Shown here: piece after piece, positions 30,801 through 35,438 of the stretch
How positions within the stretch are numbered: position 1 is the stretch's first letter
How the letters are laid out: the number at the start of each line of letters is the position of its first letter
Assembly: GCA_934130375.1 (NCBI GenBank)
Contig: CAKOXW010000003.1
Location: 137,063-201,062 of the forward strand
Length of the DNA stretch: 64,000 bases
Direction of reading: 5' to 3'
From: an uncultured Bacilli bacterium
GTDB taxonomy: Bacteria > Bacillota_I > Bacilli_A > RF39 > UBA660
Notes under the pieces: generated by a model
Seen by the model: only the letters and a program-made list of their open reading frames with translations
Databases searched by the model: none
What the model was told of the DNA's origin: nothing
Made by a program: the position numbers and the translations under genes

Positions 30801-33800
30801 CGATATCCCCAATGTTAAAAAAATCCTCACTTATACAAAAAAAGTTTATAACTTTTTCGGATTTGATAAAAGCAGCATTTGGTTCAAACAATAGATCAGT
30901 TAATTCTTATTTGAAAAATATTGAAATTGGCTATAAATTATATAGAAGAATAAAAAATGAAGAACTATCATATGATTTACTTACTGAAATTGAGAAAAAA
31001 GAATTAGTTACTTTTGCTAAACATTTATCAACATTATACGATAATACTTTGAAAGGTAAAAGTGGCAATAGTGAATTCATTTCTACAGGAAATATTATAG
31101 AAGATATTTCTGAATTATCTATAAAATTATCTCCAAATGGAACATTAGATTATAATTTAGCAGATAGAGTTGTCAAAATGTTTTGTGGCTTTTCTAGAAT
31201 TGATACACTTGAGAAAGCAAAAAGTTATATAAGTACAAAGATAGAAACGGCTGATGCACGAAATAGAGAAACAGCAAGTAAAGAAATTCTTCTTGAGGAA
31301 GGAGATTTAATAAAAGGGGTAATTGATGGGTTAAAATATTTGGGTAATATTTTACAGAACGGACTAACTTCCAAAGAATATGTTGGTGCGGGAGGTACAA
31401 CTGATTATACTCCCCTTGATATTGATGTTTCAATGGTTAAAAGTATTGAAGGCACAATTGGTGATAAGATAAATAGAAGTTCAGCTAAACCTTATGGACC
31501 AATATGGTTTATCTTAAAAAATGATGAAAGATTTATTACAACTAGGGATATTTCTGGTGAAATAGGAACATTAAGAGATACATCTAAATTGGAGCTTTTC
31601 TATACTGGATATACAGCTGAAGATCACTATGGTGTTAGAACGGGTTTTGCATCATCTGAAATCAATTATATGGTAATGGAACATTATGATCCTAGAGTTG
31701 GTCTTGAAATTGCAATGAATGGTTTTTATATTCCTGTTGTAAATTTCAATGGAGAAGTTGTATTTAAGCCAGAAGATTATGACACATTAAGAGAAAAAAT
31801 GGCAGGATTATCTTATTATGATGAAAATAATTACGAATTTTCTAGTAATTTGATAACTGAGGATACAAAGCCAATAGTTCCTAAACTTGAACAAAGTAAT
31901 AATGATATTCATGCAAAAAAAGCAAAAATAGACGCATTTTTAAGTAAAATACTAGGTGACTATGGTTTGCGTATGAAAACAAAAATTGATGGTGTTTTAG
32001 ATACTGGATCAGTAGAATTAATTGATACAGGTTCCACTGGAAGAGGAACTAATAAACCAAGTGATGGTGATTTTGATTTTGTAATGAGATTAGATAAATC
32101 AATATTATTTGATTCGGAGAAACTAGAAGACTTTACAAGGCGATTAAATGACAGTATGGTTGCAGATGACAAAATTATTACTGATGGTGGTGATTTTAGA
32201 TTTAAAGGAGTTCAAATTGATGAGAGCTTAAAAGTCGATTTAGATATATCATTTGTTGGAAAAACTGATAAAATTACTTACTCAACTGATATGGCATTAC
32301 TGGATAGACTCTCTACTATTAAAAATATTGATCAGGAACGATATAATTATGTAGTTGCAAATATTATATTTGCTAAACAATTTTTAAAACAAGCAGAATG
32401 TTACAAACCTTATCGTAGCGATGCAGAGCAAGGTGGATTAGGTGGTGTAGGTGTTGAGAATTGGATACTACAAAATGGTGGTTCATTCATTGATGCTGCA
32501 AAAGAATTTTTAGAAAATTCAAGATTAATAAGTTACTCTGATTATTTAAGAGATAATCCAAAAGGAACATTTATAGATTATTTGACTGCAACAAAGTCAA
32601 TTAAATTTGAGGATTTTTCAAAAAAATATCAAATATGGGATTATGGAGAGAATCATTTTGCGGCGAAAAGACAAGAAGCGGATGAACAAAAGAAAAAAAA
32701 GCAAAAAGAGAAAGAATACTATTTTCATGATAACTTTGTTAAAGGTAATATGAGTGAAGCCGGTTATGAAAAAATGGTAGAGGCATTAGAAAAATATATA
32801 TCAAAAATTAATATTTCTAATGCTGATGCCACTGCTCACAGGCAACAATTCTACGGTGAGGCAATAGAAACACCTACCAAGTCTTTATCTCACTATGAAA
32901 GATTACTAGATGATTTAAAAATCGGTAAAAAATCTCTATTTGAAAAAGTTGACACTGCTATATATAGGGATTTAAGTACTATGAAAAGTTATATTGCTAG
33001 AAGTGAGGTAAGTAATGCTGAGGCTAAATTCTTAACTGAAAAAACATTCCTTAGACTTGCAGAAAAGTACTGGGGTAATGAAGATGCTATGAAAATCTTA
33101 AGTGATATTGTTCCTAGGGAAGGAGAGACTCTAAGAGAAACAATTGCAAGTATTAGTAATAGAGTTTGTGAGCTTGAACTAAGTATGTATGAGGAAAACG
33201 CAGCTATAAATGAAATCCATTATGTTTTAGATATACCTGTTAAAATAATAGGTAATAGTTCTCCGATATTATATCTAAGGTTAAATGAATTTGAGAAGGC
33301 TATATCAAGAATGCCTGAAAAGCTTAAGAGCATTTTAAAAACAGTAGATATTAAAATATATGATACTGAATGTTTTGAAAATGCAAGTTCTTCTATTGAT
33401 TACGATGACTCACCTAAGAAGAGATTTGTAATTTATGCAGGAACAATGGATAATGAACTTAGATTTTATGAACATGGAGCGTCTTCTCTTACTGGTATAC
33501 CATCAATTGAATATGAAACAATTACTCATGAATTAGGTCATATAATTGATAATAGATTAGGTAATTCCGAAATGAGATATACAGAAATGAGTGATGAGTG
33601 GAAAAGGGCAATGAAGGCTGATAAACTTATTAGTAACAAAGATTCCGTTAGCGATTATGGAAAAACAAAAGTAGAAGAAGATTTTGCGGAATCTATAAAA
33701 TTGTATTATAGGTCTGCTGGTTTCTTAAAGAAAAATTTTCCAAATAGAGCAAGATTAGTAGAGGAATGCATTAATAATATGAATGTGCATTCTCCTACTA

Positions 33801-35131
33801 TAAATGCTAAAACTCAAAACTTTTACAGAAGTGATACTACATTGAATACAAGTACTATTCAAGAATTACTTAGTTCTAAAAATATAGAATTATCTGATAT
33901 TGCTAACCTTGATAGTACTAAGCCTATATCTAAAATAAAAGATGAATTATTTGCGTCTATTAAGTCTTTAGAAACACCTATTGATAGTGAAGTGATAGAT
34001 AGATTAACTTATTTATTAGATACTTATAAGACTAGTAATGGTAGTATATATTACAAGGATGTAATTGGTAATGATACTTATATAATAACTGATAATAATG
34101 TATTATTTAGGCTTGATAATAATGAGAATAGTATATTAGATGTAGTTGATTATTTAAGTAATATGTCTAATAGTGAAAGAAATAATATGTTTTTAAGTTT
34201 CTATAAAGATACTGCTAGAATAGTAAATAGTTATGATAGTGATAATATAAATAGAATACATAGAGTATTATCTAGATTGTTTAGTGGTGATACTTATTAT
34301 GGACATAAAACTAAATATATAGATTTATATAGTGATAATAATTATGGTAGTAAGCAAGATATAATACCTTATTATTTAAAAGATAGTAGTTTAAAAGAAA
34401 GATTAGTTAAACTTGTTAAAAGTATTTATCCTGGTATGGATGATATAAATGCTAATAGATTATTAAGACATATGGAAGTAACGCCAACTACTGATGAAGG
34501 AATGTGTAGTTATTCAGTTATTGCTAATATGATATATGAAAAATATTATGGTAATAGTGAGGCATTTTTAAGGGATTTTAGTTATGAAATGGATATTAAT
34601 TCTAAGTTAAATAGTGGTGAATTAATGGCTGATATGTATGCATATTGTAATAGAGGAGTACTTGTTAATGATAATATAGTATCTACAACTAATGAAGAAC
34701 AGGTAAGTTTATGTGATAGGAAAGTTAGTAGTATGTGGAATAAATTATTTAATACTGATTTAATTAATAATTTCTTTAAATCTAAGAATATTAATTTAGA
34801 AGTAAGTGAGGAAGTATTATTTGATTACTACAATATAGATGGTAATACTAATCCTTTAAGTAAGAATTTATTTGATGGAATAATTAGTAATATAGTTAAA
34901 TCACTAGAACAAGGTAAACATGTTGCTATAGCGTTAAGTGATTTTGATATAGTAGTAGATGGTTTTGAAGAGAGAATTAGTAATAATCATGTTATGAGTA
35001 TTACAAGTGTACTTGATACTGGGTTATTAGAAGTAGATAGTTGGGGTAAGAAATGTTATATTGATTTAAAAAATGTAACTAAGAGTGCTCGTCAAATTAC
35101 TATTTCAGAATTGTCTTTAAATGAAAAATAA
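15833..35131 (+). CDS. Giant mosaic protein (6432 aa) with several putative toxin/effector enzyme domains
   Basis: A single uninterrupted frame of 19.3 kb, starting at the ATG at 15833 (GGAG upstream). Order by residue: a 75-residue N-terminal unit; Gly linker 109-115; helical region to about 950; hydrophobic helices (about 730-750 and 973-1040) and EGTEEVVTDLI (near 1112), a phrase seen in large mobile-element proteins; 37-residue repeats from 1673; HopA1-like domains (about 2065-2300, 3146-3290, 3576-3746); a transglutaminase-like triad C2536/H2567/D2582; a duplicated module (2623-3093); HECTH at 4078; nucleotidyltransferase motif at 5400-5415; HELGH at 5899; a cysteine-peptidase triad C6225/H6386/D6402. 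No N-terminal signal peptide is visible. I infer a polymorphic toxin, injected effector or mobile-element polyvalent protein. The export route is not in the window. The reading frame is certain; the role is not. Confidence 0.75.
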   Translation: MAESKKIKLSENVTLSFLGNETINEVKLYKYDAKIKNVEKTKTIYLEKEASKYDKTILSDYIIRMVEEYDDQDTFFVVSNGNSDDNKEKTDSLNSNKSDSKTEETSNAGGGGGGGSESYGESGGKTYSDDTVELFQDVAKNAGEFDGSNLDAYKFDLNQFITFKSSIDKLKFISIGELSSAKSSLGQALAKASEGGCDEAVGMIETLIAEVDSRDIASAMDAQVRFYEEVDQIQLQQMQRDAQLNFEDTVASFDSTKYIVSKQEYKDGLKNTLYAAYESLADFMNAVQNYNYQVLSSAGRMAFAESSAGLEFYAMTDAEKEALANGEKGAIDFDKEVLAKLNLNSTEELLGIVGGFKTANELDAYLNSIGDNNVRLAVNEYVNKLIDSRWFNEFSSTEEGKQAYYEYFVNSSKENPNRSAMYDEYDAIINTEYINNCIMSGQENLIISELASRPLMLRIINDETGIFGNNISYYANIDDEEYIAYCERYAQENDGNYPTGIRKVDGSLQQKTYTLLGEQFLYEMDYHADEWKKGYDPEKKKYTAFSKQAKYDAEVRSNRCEFIKNYENFDLKGDAERDWAVLNGQIEDKARLKKLKENGCLSFEDSNKIFDIIGASENQDLYNRICELGIDGLNEKDKSTLDTLLKNAGFNENQLWNFKLKYASNDNKNIANYIETQDQSLFDKVSELGYYKLSQEERNTIDEMLKQAGFSNYEITNFKTNANTFLGQKALQTTGASALIAVMSFFKGAGKFAENCIDAGITMSNNNFWLLLKDENSSVFAETKKYKEMQQELYNEIMDTYKESGAYDRDYETFINSNSFDKDIIDYLVKKGYERDILSLKQAKIDELEEMKELNPDGSKYFDKEIKRVKSEREKLYQEAFLDAKIKELNLGDANASSQMSAAIKLGIRTGDFSKLYEYEKDQQMVDMANNQYSAMLDVAVDNVGDWVQGNIYNKEWYQQVEDASLIKKDNFLGVCVDQIGNMAIPILLSTTIPGVGDMLGASSASMRTLGAIAKVASSTALWTSAFGGAAEEAFNQGANYGDAINYSLLSATTELATEWMFSGIAGIGEGWYDDVLKAAYNKTLGKITSKVIENPKTRAIIEKLVTSGIGEGTEEVVTDLITPLWRSWTLEKELSYNQIRNRDVSFESLFETFSVAFVTSLFFSGMSIRRQHSKLSKNIENISRMAKNNPKFNEVLRNLSSELFAEIIENEGGLSQREIFSEVIGKFREQIMADPQLREAMDQANAELLKDVIKTDANNNITNMQEVIESIFDSKLLEQATIDDFATIVNVLNDLSKTSTNITAEQIYQELLDSDSKLFADNFANASKLNETTKGLIKSFTKNTFSYEFEDGSKIELSQSLLSEIAELDQTMKTNSFEINNGELVVKNEKKFRKVIEKAAKNKLTNLKYQNNLLKKEFRKLGKIDANVLENALYFMDQDSSVAHYTNDNVVLEYEGKSINVPVNLAVKIANEIGLDNYIKDGKIVFKSKKEMNAFANKVCELGSKAIDSINKRIDTTPNETFEDALSINNNKINMKANKSTLIVNKTVLEEGVVAYEVIIKNVSENDTGIRRKIIFTTEENLKNVFNENGLVQDIIDLMSQNDESSNIYLELTSKQIENIEKRIGHSQETTDKKTTEVEGKETITQKEQGKTTIQDEVETANQEIDEKANITESVVERSSDNASEPTKVKVRARENVEADVRDSSIDVTESVVETNRDNASEPTKVKVRARENVEADVRDSSIDVTESVVERNRDNSSEPTKVKVRARENVEADVRDSSIDVTESVVERNDSSTREATRVKVRTRENTSTNIDEAAKASERVDAAQRNNATQTNADVIRNAASAATVVINAVANNANKASIVVDAPVYERKISNAETHGTQTIPNTQNDTNNIESTSNEEFSEVREVSKESVRETVERDGYIAYKDNEAAKLFEQNPEYKDWKHEVVDGEHRFYPPEKKQTSEVAQIVEQSNVEDIQTDFDSNDNMEIKNSNINTAIETPNSSKSSSSAVDSITIPNTVDLSQVHTSEELVDALFETNTLEANETRDKEFIAWKLQAIKDGTTMPDSYDERSGIMGGNPLSETYFDSSDERINAGKTHYLSTEEKGYRANFDYRVTIKNSSKLNYEDATAFTKTLFEELEKRGVGFAYKNHWESDAIILYVDENQLLDTVKVLEDLKDGTKYGQSVVNAINNFGLPISFGATISSNPYYGISMAHGEGRYGVVSKIKTSWGNVGEGGTFNIYTQSVLFKNAYDNLLSKYNGNVDAITVDEMYDEILKLHREYMFGKGSTENIPLWMNRRNYIDYKKHKEAIAYKSSESVLTQTSENVAEATMRNSQTVLETNSEIEVIKVKNAKPSITQKFKRGFDPSLSYEGFDYVVKPKTSFEQALNEIIANNNGSNIVIEINNTTELTLDLIEKIPDNVKVRVTGDYNVDFMNAFKSAQQSGNGTLRNVTYTKEQLKSIMTEIIEFEEGIDPNWSDMEKARYAYDYLKNNIEYHDVKQIHELSSKEGMTGNNADRLARYDGLVSLIEKSSTCQGFAATYQELLTRMGIDARIVPGNLNGEGQHVYNVVKIDGKTFIVDSVREMLEANSPGKYTGSGFNVENIFEYRTKSSYQELIKESVLTQISENIDEIVKKGVYDGMSLEELSDFIKDNYSETQIPNNLKEFIHQIDEIRMDKAANEVEVEDIHIDEYVDGINEEQESAVEVLTKAKEDLKKLRGGAAGIVSKFLKANAVALTTIANPSLGIGSTITYNMVAQQILNGEFVANNRATEIMKETTLKILTWGYGKEQRMQIRNQIKYVEQVRAELLEQGIDLKVSRSKKIQNIISEKVKVVKENIKNVYGNVKAKFNSNIKTNETIKSSESVLTQISENIDEIVKKGVYDGMSLEELSDFIKDNYSETQIPNNLKEFIHQIDEIRMDKAANEVEVEDIHIDEYVDGINEEQESAVEVLTKAKEDLKKLRGGAAGIVSKFLKANAVALTTIANPSLGIGSTITYNMVAQQILNGEFVANNRATEIMKETTLKILTWGYGKEQRMQIRNQIKYVEQVRAELLEQGIDLKVSRSKKIQNIISEKVKVVKENIKNVYGNVKVRFNNNVKTNEIVVNESSMSNEIVNNRNSRINELIDMSRNGTDIHYEYRTSSDTSLKEVQNEIVNMYENNSKAFVHDSGSWTYIHIGTDPNTTLDNAIKIYVPIDGTNANVVTKQVLDFLLENNIASRNIVGSHVKGDAFVLRIFDKTDAKRVINFINEQVKLNPLTGKEIPLTFKAGGVSVAMDGLTSYNQIATILIDNFAKNNLGTDINGFKEFVHALNEQIINGDVDLFETMFKEQIKNVEENPYADNEQLAKANIYEVIDIIDKALNNNMNANEFVDYISEYQNTSKVNDVIKRITGTEVINQNRVVKPNIVKTFITNVNEKFRVVRNNIGEKFRIAKENVNQFKVDLKEKLEIRRAENSHISADTSNVRIERIKLQMNSLMETYNGKVDSIREAVIKTLEYKNIPVTEENIRTNLEQVLNGNYNVITSREGLRQQVINASNEMNYCVNELSRLSLEISANEMGSVVMNAGDIKLDNIIKNANEMGSKVYRNYVEMHPEDRFDDVWHNIEGYFEQNSYDNLVVERWTNGNFLNFTIGKPKSSPLSNSIKMYIPINHANASYVVKTIIEQLAKNNIASDNKIARIARDDAFVLRIYDVNDAYRVANWINNNFNLEATGSELPLSYKFGKIGIAMDGRTSYNSIVTQLIQYYTNNNVQNLDLNGFKDFVRNLKRDVILNKNTDILETIFAGNTFENLKNRYVMEYKYDKNYAKANAYANLYEIIDILDANLNGNMSTMDFFRYLDEYTKPAKVGNIIATLSTDSINVDATISQTSFESVVTNNNQATIIDAAKLIANNNENLFAALRYKEMDGYQLQDLLVQVLGMKQEGSLTVSNEMQVLLDEFETNNGVITDEMLESAKQALLSIQNQSANNFELGLGSILENMGYERVMEKFGISEEAILNDLSQLYNDLFKTYEKFGLTEEQLNMIFAKIKFRNLDEMRRIYHKSDVDAIGGVNIAGTSYVNLDSKMNTKYEIFLENVYHECTHAIGRITQNEINGYKIKGIINEYFTDLQAKKAGGFLKSEAYIPKLVNILEIIEKTLDPSCELFTKVYVEGNFSSLIDRLIEITGNENLANKLAKEIVETIETTHYNILNVMESNQVIMKNYYLQQAESFVEYLKQQIDSVNIENSDENIKQDTVSQEKIDNIEEIEINDEIIGSIEHVHKISIFDKIKEKITIVKNDIKNVYGNVRAKLQSVLKAKTNNGIAKSNNQDIEIIDESTIGKYKYKKGQIFGKKLPVPDDIIKHVYNKDLSLRYFLEYELYDKIPTSCLTKSARGIVEEFGIEKLKQIDVEFLKLISNSFDSYQLDDYEYFDDKIYWMKFSASVEDINKMLYDSFKWLIHPSQLPNKVKEIYKDSLFYSPEELERIGHLGDDYEGVPRITAQEGPMIVDLIRGWDVYKDKDLNYFLNKLEWFRGHFKEEASYKFKKFMNEYRTFVEELIQDRGLSSDQIYDVVTDTMTYFPFSPLNRIYKRDNLIFLGLNVEKVQWFADCFGLDNIIEFDNENGHILIKNDFEMLKLMYESERAKERMKNVMYDNWYYHGGSRGEFYDFLKETILDGKLSPDYREITGEFRDRLADLFISEQAPTELQDLFYSNSIATSQLLQEHPEYIQYLKNMKLEVIYKNYLVSINGSKTNLASVIEQTFGEEGLNLMIEYGKYIDAANQKILLYEMHRNGSSFTKEELLDELDSFILEGIGAGMTYDENMPSHFKEKYPTLFLKQGISENIKNKFYSRQFTFTIEDFTKNPELFELFENTSVICGLDQEYSWLIPLVNDFDNYNQLRFAQQYYRISNKRMGKVYKEYVKGHINDIDVTNIENIGEVLYRLATSNSSEINRLMEGLATRILNTPNPLETLDKVEDVFVRNNIPTVGKLYSCFETFCPDFRGFSFSEDSTISPMLKKSSLIQKKFITFSDLIKAAFGSNNRSVNSYLKNIEIGYKLYRRIKNEELSYDLLTEIEKKELVTFAKHLSTLYDNTLKGKSGNSEFISTGNIIEDISELSIKLSPNGTLDYNLADRVVKMFCGFSRIDTLEKAKSYISTKIETADARNRETASKEILLEEGDLIKGVIDGLKYLGNILQNGLTSKEYVGAGGTTDYTPLDIDVSMVKSIEGTIGDKINRSSAKPYGPIWFILKNDERFITTRDISGEIGTLRDTSKLELFYTGYTAEDHYGVRTGFASSEINYMVMEHYDPRVGLEIAMNGFYIPVVNFNGEVVFKPEDYDTLREKMAGLSYYDENNYEFSSNLITEDTKPIVPKLEQSNNDIHAKKAKIDAFLSKILGDYGLRMKTKIDGVLDTGSVELIDTGSTGRGTNKPSDGDFDFVMRLDKSILFDSEKLEDFTRRLNDSMVADDKIITDGGDFRFKGVQIDESLKVDLDISFVGKTDKITYSTDMALLDRLSTIKNIDQERYNYVVANIIFAKQFLKQAECYKPYRSDAEQGGLGGVGVENWILQNGGSFIDAAKEFLENSRLISYSDYLRDNPKGTFIDYLTATKSIKFEDFSKKYQIWDYGENHFAAKRQEADEQKKKKQKEKEYYFHDNFVKGNMSEAGYEKMVEALEKYISKINISNADATAHRQQFYGEAIETPTKSLSHYERLLDDLKIGKKSLFEKVDTAIYRDLSTMKSYIARSEVSNAEAKFLTEKTFLRLAEKYWGNEDAMKILSDIVPREGETLRETIASISNRVCELELSMYEENAAINEIHYVLDIPVKIIGNSSPILYLRLNEFEKAISRMPEKLKSILKTVDIKIYDTECFENASSSIDYDDSPKKRFVIYAGTMDNELRFYEHGASSLTGIPSIEYETITHELGHIIDNRLGNSEMRYTEMSDEWKRAMKADKLISNKDSVSDYGKTKVEEDFAESIKLYYRSAGFLKKNFPNRARLVEECINNMNVHSPTINAKTQNFYRSDTTLNTSTIQELLSSKNIELSDIANLDSTKPISKIKDELFASIKSLETPIDSEVIDRLTYLLDTYKTSNGSIYYKDVIGNDTYIITDNNVLFRLDNNENSILDVVDYLSNMSNSERNNMFLSFYKDTARIVNSYDSDNINRIHRVLSRLFSGDTYYGHKTKYIDLYSDNNYGSKQDIIPYYLKDSSLKERLVKLVKSIYPGMDDINANRLLRHMEVTPTTDEGMCSYSVIANMIYEKYYGNSEAFLRDFSYEMDINSKLNSGELMADMYAYCNRGVLVNDNIVSTTNEEQVSLCDRKVSSMWNKLFNTDLINNFFKSKNINLEVSEEVLFDYYNIDGNTNPLSKNLFDGIISNIVKSLEQGKHVAIALSDFDIVVDGFEERISNNHVMSITSVLDTGLLEVDSWGKKCYIDLKNVTKSARQITISELSLNEK
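18748..19347 (+). other. Hydrophobic/glycine-rich segment of the giant protein
   Basis: Residues about 973-1171 alternate hydrophobic, Gly- and Ala-rich helices (IGNMAIPILLSTTIPGVGD, ALWTSAFGGAAEEAF, SVAFVTSLFFSGMSI) with EGTEEVVTDLI. Similar segments occur in large Firmicutes phage- and ICE-borne proteins and in polymorphic toxins, where they are thought to insert into or cross a membrane. That link is from family knowledge, not shown here. Confidence 0.5.
20849..21260 (+). repeat. In-frame 111-bp tandem repeats inside the giant gene (3 copies plus a degenerate fourth)
   Basis: Units begin at 20849, 20960 and 21071, exactly 111 bp (37 residues) apart, and a degenerate fourth begins at 21182. 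Each unit opens with TESVVE and contains EPTKVKVRARENVEADV. Copies differ at only a few bases. The repeated segment is highly charged and probably forms an extended or coiled linker between the membrane-associated part and the enzymatic parts. Confidence 0.92.
22027..22755 (+). other. HopA1-effector-like domain, copy 1 (in the giant protein)
   Basis: Residues about 2065-2307. The core pattern is a strand-rich stretch (YRANFDYRVTIKN), a helix ending ELEKRGVGFAYK, DAIILYVDENQ, a long helix with NNFGLPISFG, and a Gly/Ser-rich stretch before SMAHGEGRYG. The order recalls the C-terminal half of HopA1-type effectors and related proteins. Two further copies lie downstream. The assignment is a weak-similarity judgement by eye. 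Confidence 0.4.
23213..23602 (+). other. Transglutaminase-like domain of the giant protein
   Basis: Residues about 2461-2590. A helical lead (DMEKARYAYDYLKNNIEY) is followed by the nucleophile helix SSTCQGFAATYQELL (C2536), GQHVYNVVKIDG (H2567) and FIVDSVRE (D2582). This is the textbook Cys-His-Asp arrangement of bacterial transglutaminase-like (Tgc) domains, including a residue between Cys and Gly-Phe-Ala. The triad is complete. Confidence 0.82.
23699..24377 (+). repeat. Large direct repeat, copy 1 (679 bp) inside the giant gene
   Basis: By line-by-line comparison this segment is identical, base for base, to 24431-25109. The offset is 732 bp (244 codons), so the frame is kept. The encoded module runs from VLTQISENIDEIV through an acidic helical part, an Ala/Val/Ile-rich hydrophobic segment (ANAVALTTIANPSLGIGS) and ends in a basic coiled segment KVKVVKENIKNVYGNV. 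Confidence 0.95.
24431..25109 (+). repeat. Large direct repeat, copy 2 (679 bp) inside the giant gene
   Basis: Second copy of the module at 23699. The bases in front of this copy (AAATCTAGTGAATCGG) also occur in front of the related SESVLTQ segment at about 22786, so the joint resembles an older module boundary. After 25109 the two copies diverge at once. Confidence 0.95.
25270..25704 (+). other. HopA1-effector-like domain, copy 2
   Basis: Residues about 3146-3291. It contains WTYIHIG, NAIKIYVPIDGTNANVV, DFLLENNIAS, GDAFVLRIFDKTDA and PLTFKAGGVSVAMDGLTSYN. It aligns well with copy 3, which has NSIKMYIPINHANASYV, DDAFVLRIYDVNDA and PLSYKFGKIGIAMDGRTSYN, and less well with copy 1. Confidence 0.4.
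26560..27090 (+). other. HopA1-effector-like domain, copy 3
   Basis: Residues about 3576-3753, about 430 residues after copy 2. The protein similarity to copy 2 is clear but the DNA has diverged, so this duplication is much older than the perfect 679-bp repeat. Confidence 0.4.
27740..28470 (+). other. Zincin-type metallopeptidase domain 1 (HECTH)
   Basis: Residues about 3970-4213. The zinc site VYHECTHAIG (H4078, E4079, H4082) is followed 21 residues later by INEYFTDLQAKK with E4103, a plausible third ligand in the gluzincin manner. A preceding strand-like stretch, GGVNIAGTSYVNLD, fits the edge-strand position of such enzymes. Substrate unknown. Confidence 0.65.
31900..32690 (+). other. Nucleotidyltransferase domain (pol-beta/OAS/CCA-type)
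   Basis: Residues about 5357-5619. The helical turn GSTGRGTNKPSDGDFDF gives the G-S...D-x-D signature (G5400, S5401, D5413, D5415). The third acidic site is KVDLDIS (D5469, D5471). The later YNYVVANIIFAKQFLK helix and GGLGGVGVENWILQNGGSF match the second half of OAS/CCA-type enzymes. All three metal-binding acids are present. The segment just before it (about 5180-5325, with YGVRTGFASSEINY and GLEIAMNGFYIPV) looks like a conserved companion domain that I cannot name. Confidence 0.78.
33180..33790 (+). other. Anthrax lethal factor-like metallopeptidase domain (HELGH)
   Basis: Residues about 5783-5986. TITHELGHIID (H5899, E5900, H5903) is followed about 45 residues later by KVEEDFAESIKLYY (E5949/E5953 region). 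The HExxH...E-x-FAE pattern is that of the anthrax lethal factor C-terminal-like group (M34-type). The zinc ligands appear intact. Confidence 0.72.
34450..35131 (+). other. C-terminal papain-like cysteine peptidase domain (C39-like)
   Basis: Residues about 6207-6432. EGMCSYSVIANMIY gives C6225 at the start of a helix, SNNHVMSIT gives H6386, and EVDSWGKK gives D6402, the typical order and H-to-D spacing for C39/papain-like folds. At the extreme C-terminus it could act as the terminal toxin domain or cut the protein into pieces. Codon use here (many AGT, AAT, TTA) resembles the following small genes. Confidence 0.65.
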
Positions 35132-35158
35132 TTTATAATGTAAGTAGGAGGATTAACT

Positions 35159-35434
35159 ATGGCTATAAAAGAAGAAATGTTATTCTTTGATGATAATGAT
35201 AATAAAGTTGATAAAGATATAGCAACTAAATTTATATTAAGAAGAGAAGATGAAAATGGTAACTTAATTAGTGAAAATTTTGGTAGAATTCAAGAATTAA
35301 GTGATGAAGTTTCAGAAGAAACAGTTAAAGATAATATTTTGTATGTTACTAAAGAAGAATATGAATATCTTAAGAAAATGGATAATGAAACTGGTAATCG
35401 TATGAACTTTGATGAGATAAAAATAAAGGAGTGA
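35159..35434 (+). CDS. Small acidic protein of unknown function after the giant gene (91 aa)
   Basis: I do not recognise this protein. It is acidic and soluble, with no membrane helix. It begins 27 bp after the giant gene behind a strong TAGGAGG site, so it is almost certainly on the same transcript. A strand-like FILRRED segment is followed by an acidic helical C-terminal half (ELSDEVSEETVKD, KEEYEYLKK). Its size, charge and position suit a chaperone or immunity protein for the giant product, but that is inference from position only. It ends in TGA, showing that TGA is a stop codon here. Confidence 0.6.
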   Translation: MAIKEEMLFFDDNDNKVDKDIATKFILRREDENGNLISENFGRIQELSDEVSEETVKDNILYVTKEEYEYLKKMDNETGNRMNFDEIKIKE

Positions 35435-35438
35435 TATT

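Noticed and set aside
15833..35131. Prophage tail or tape-measure protein
   Set aside because: No capsid, portal, terminase, tail or lysis genes flank it, and the enzyme domains do not fit a tape measure.
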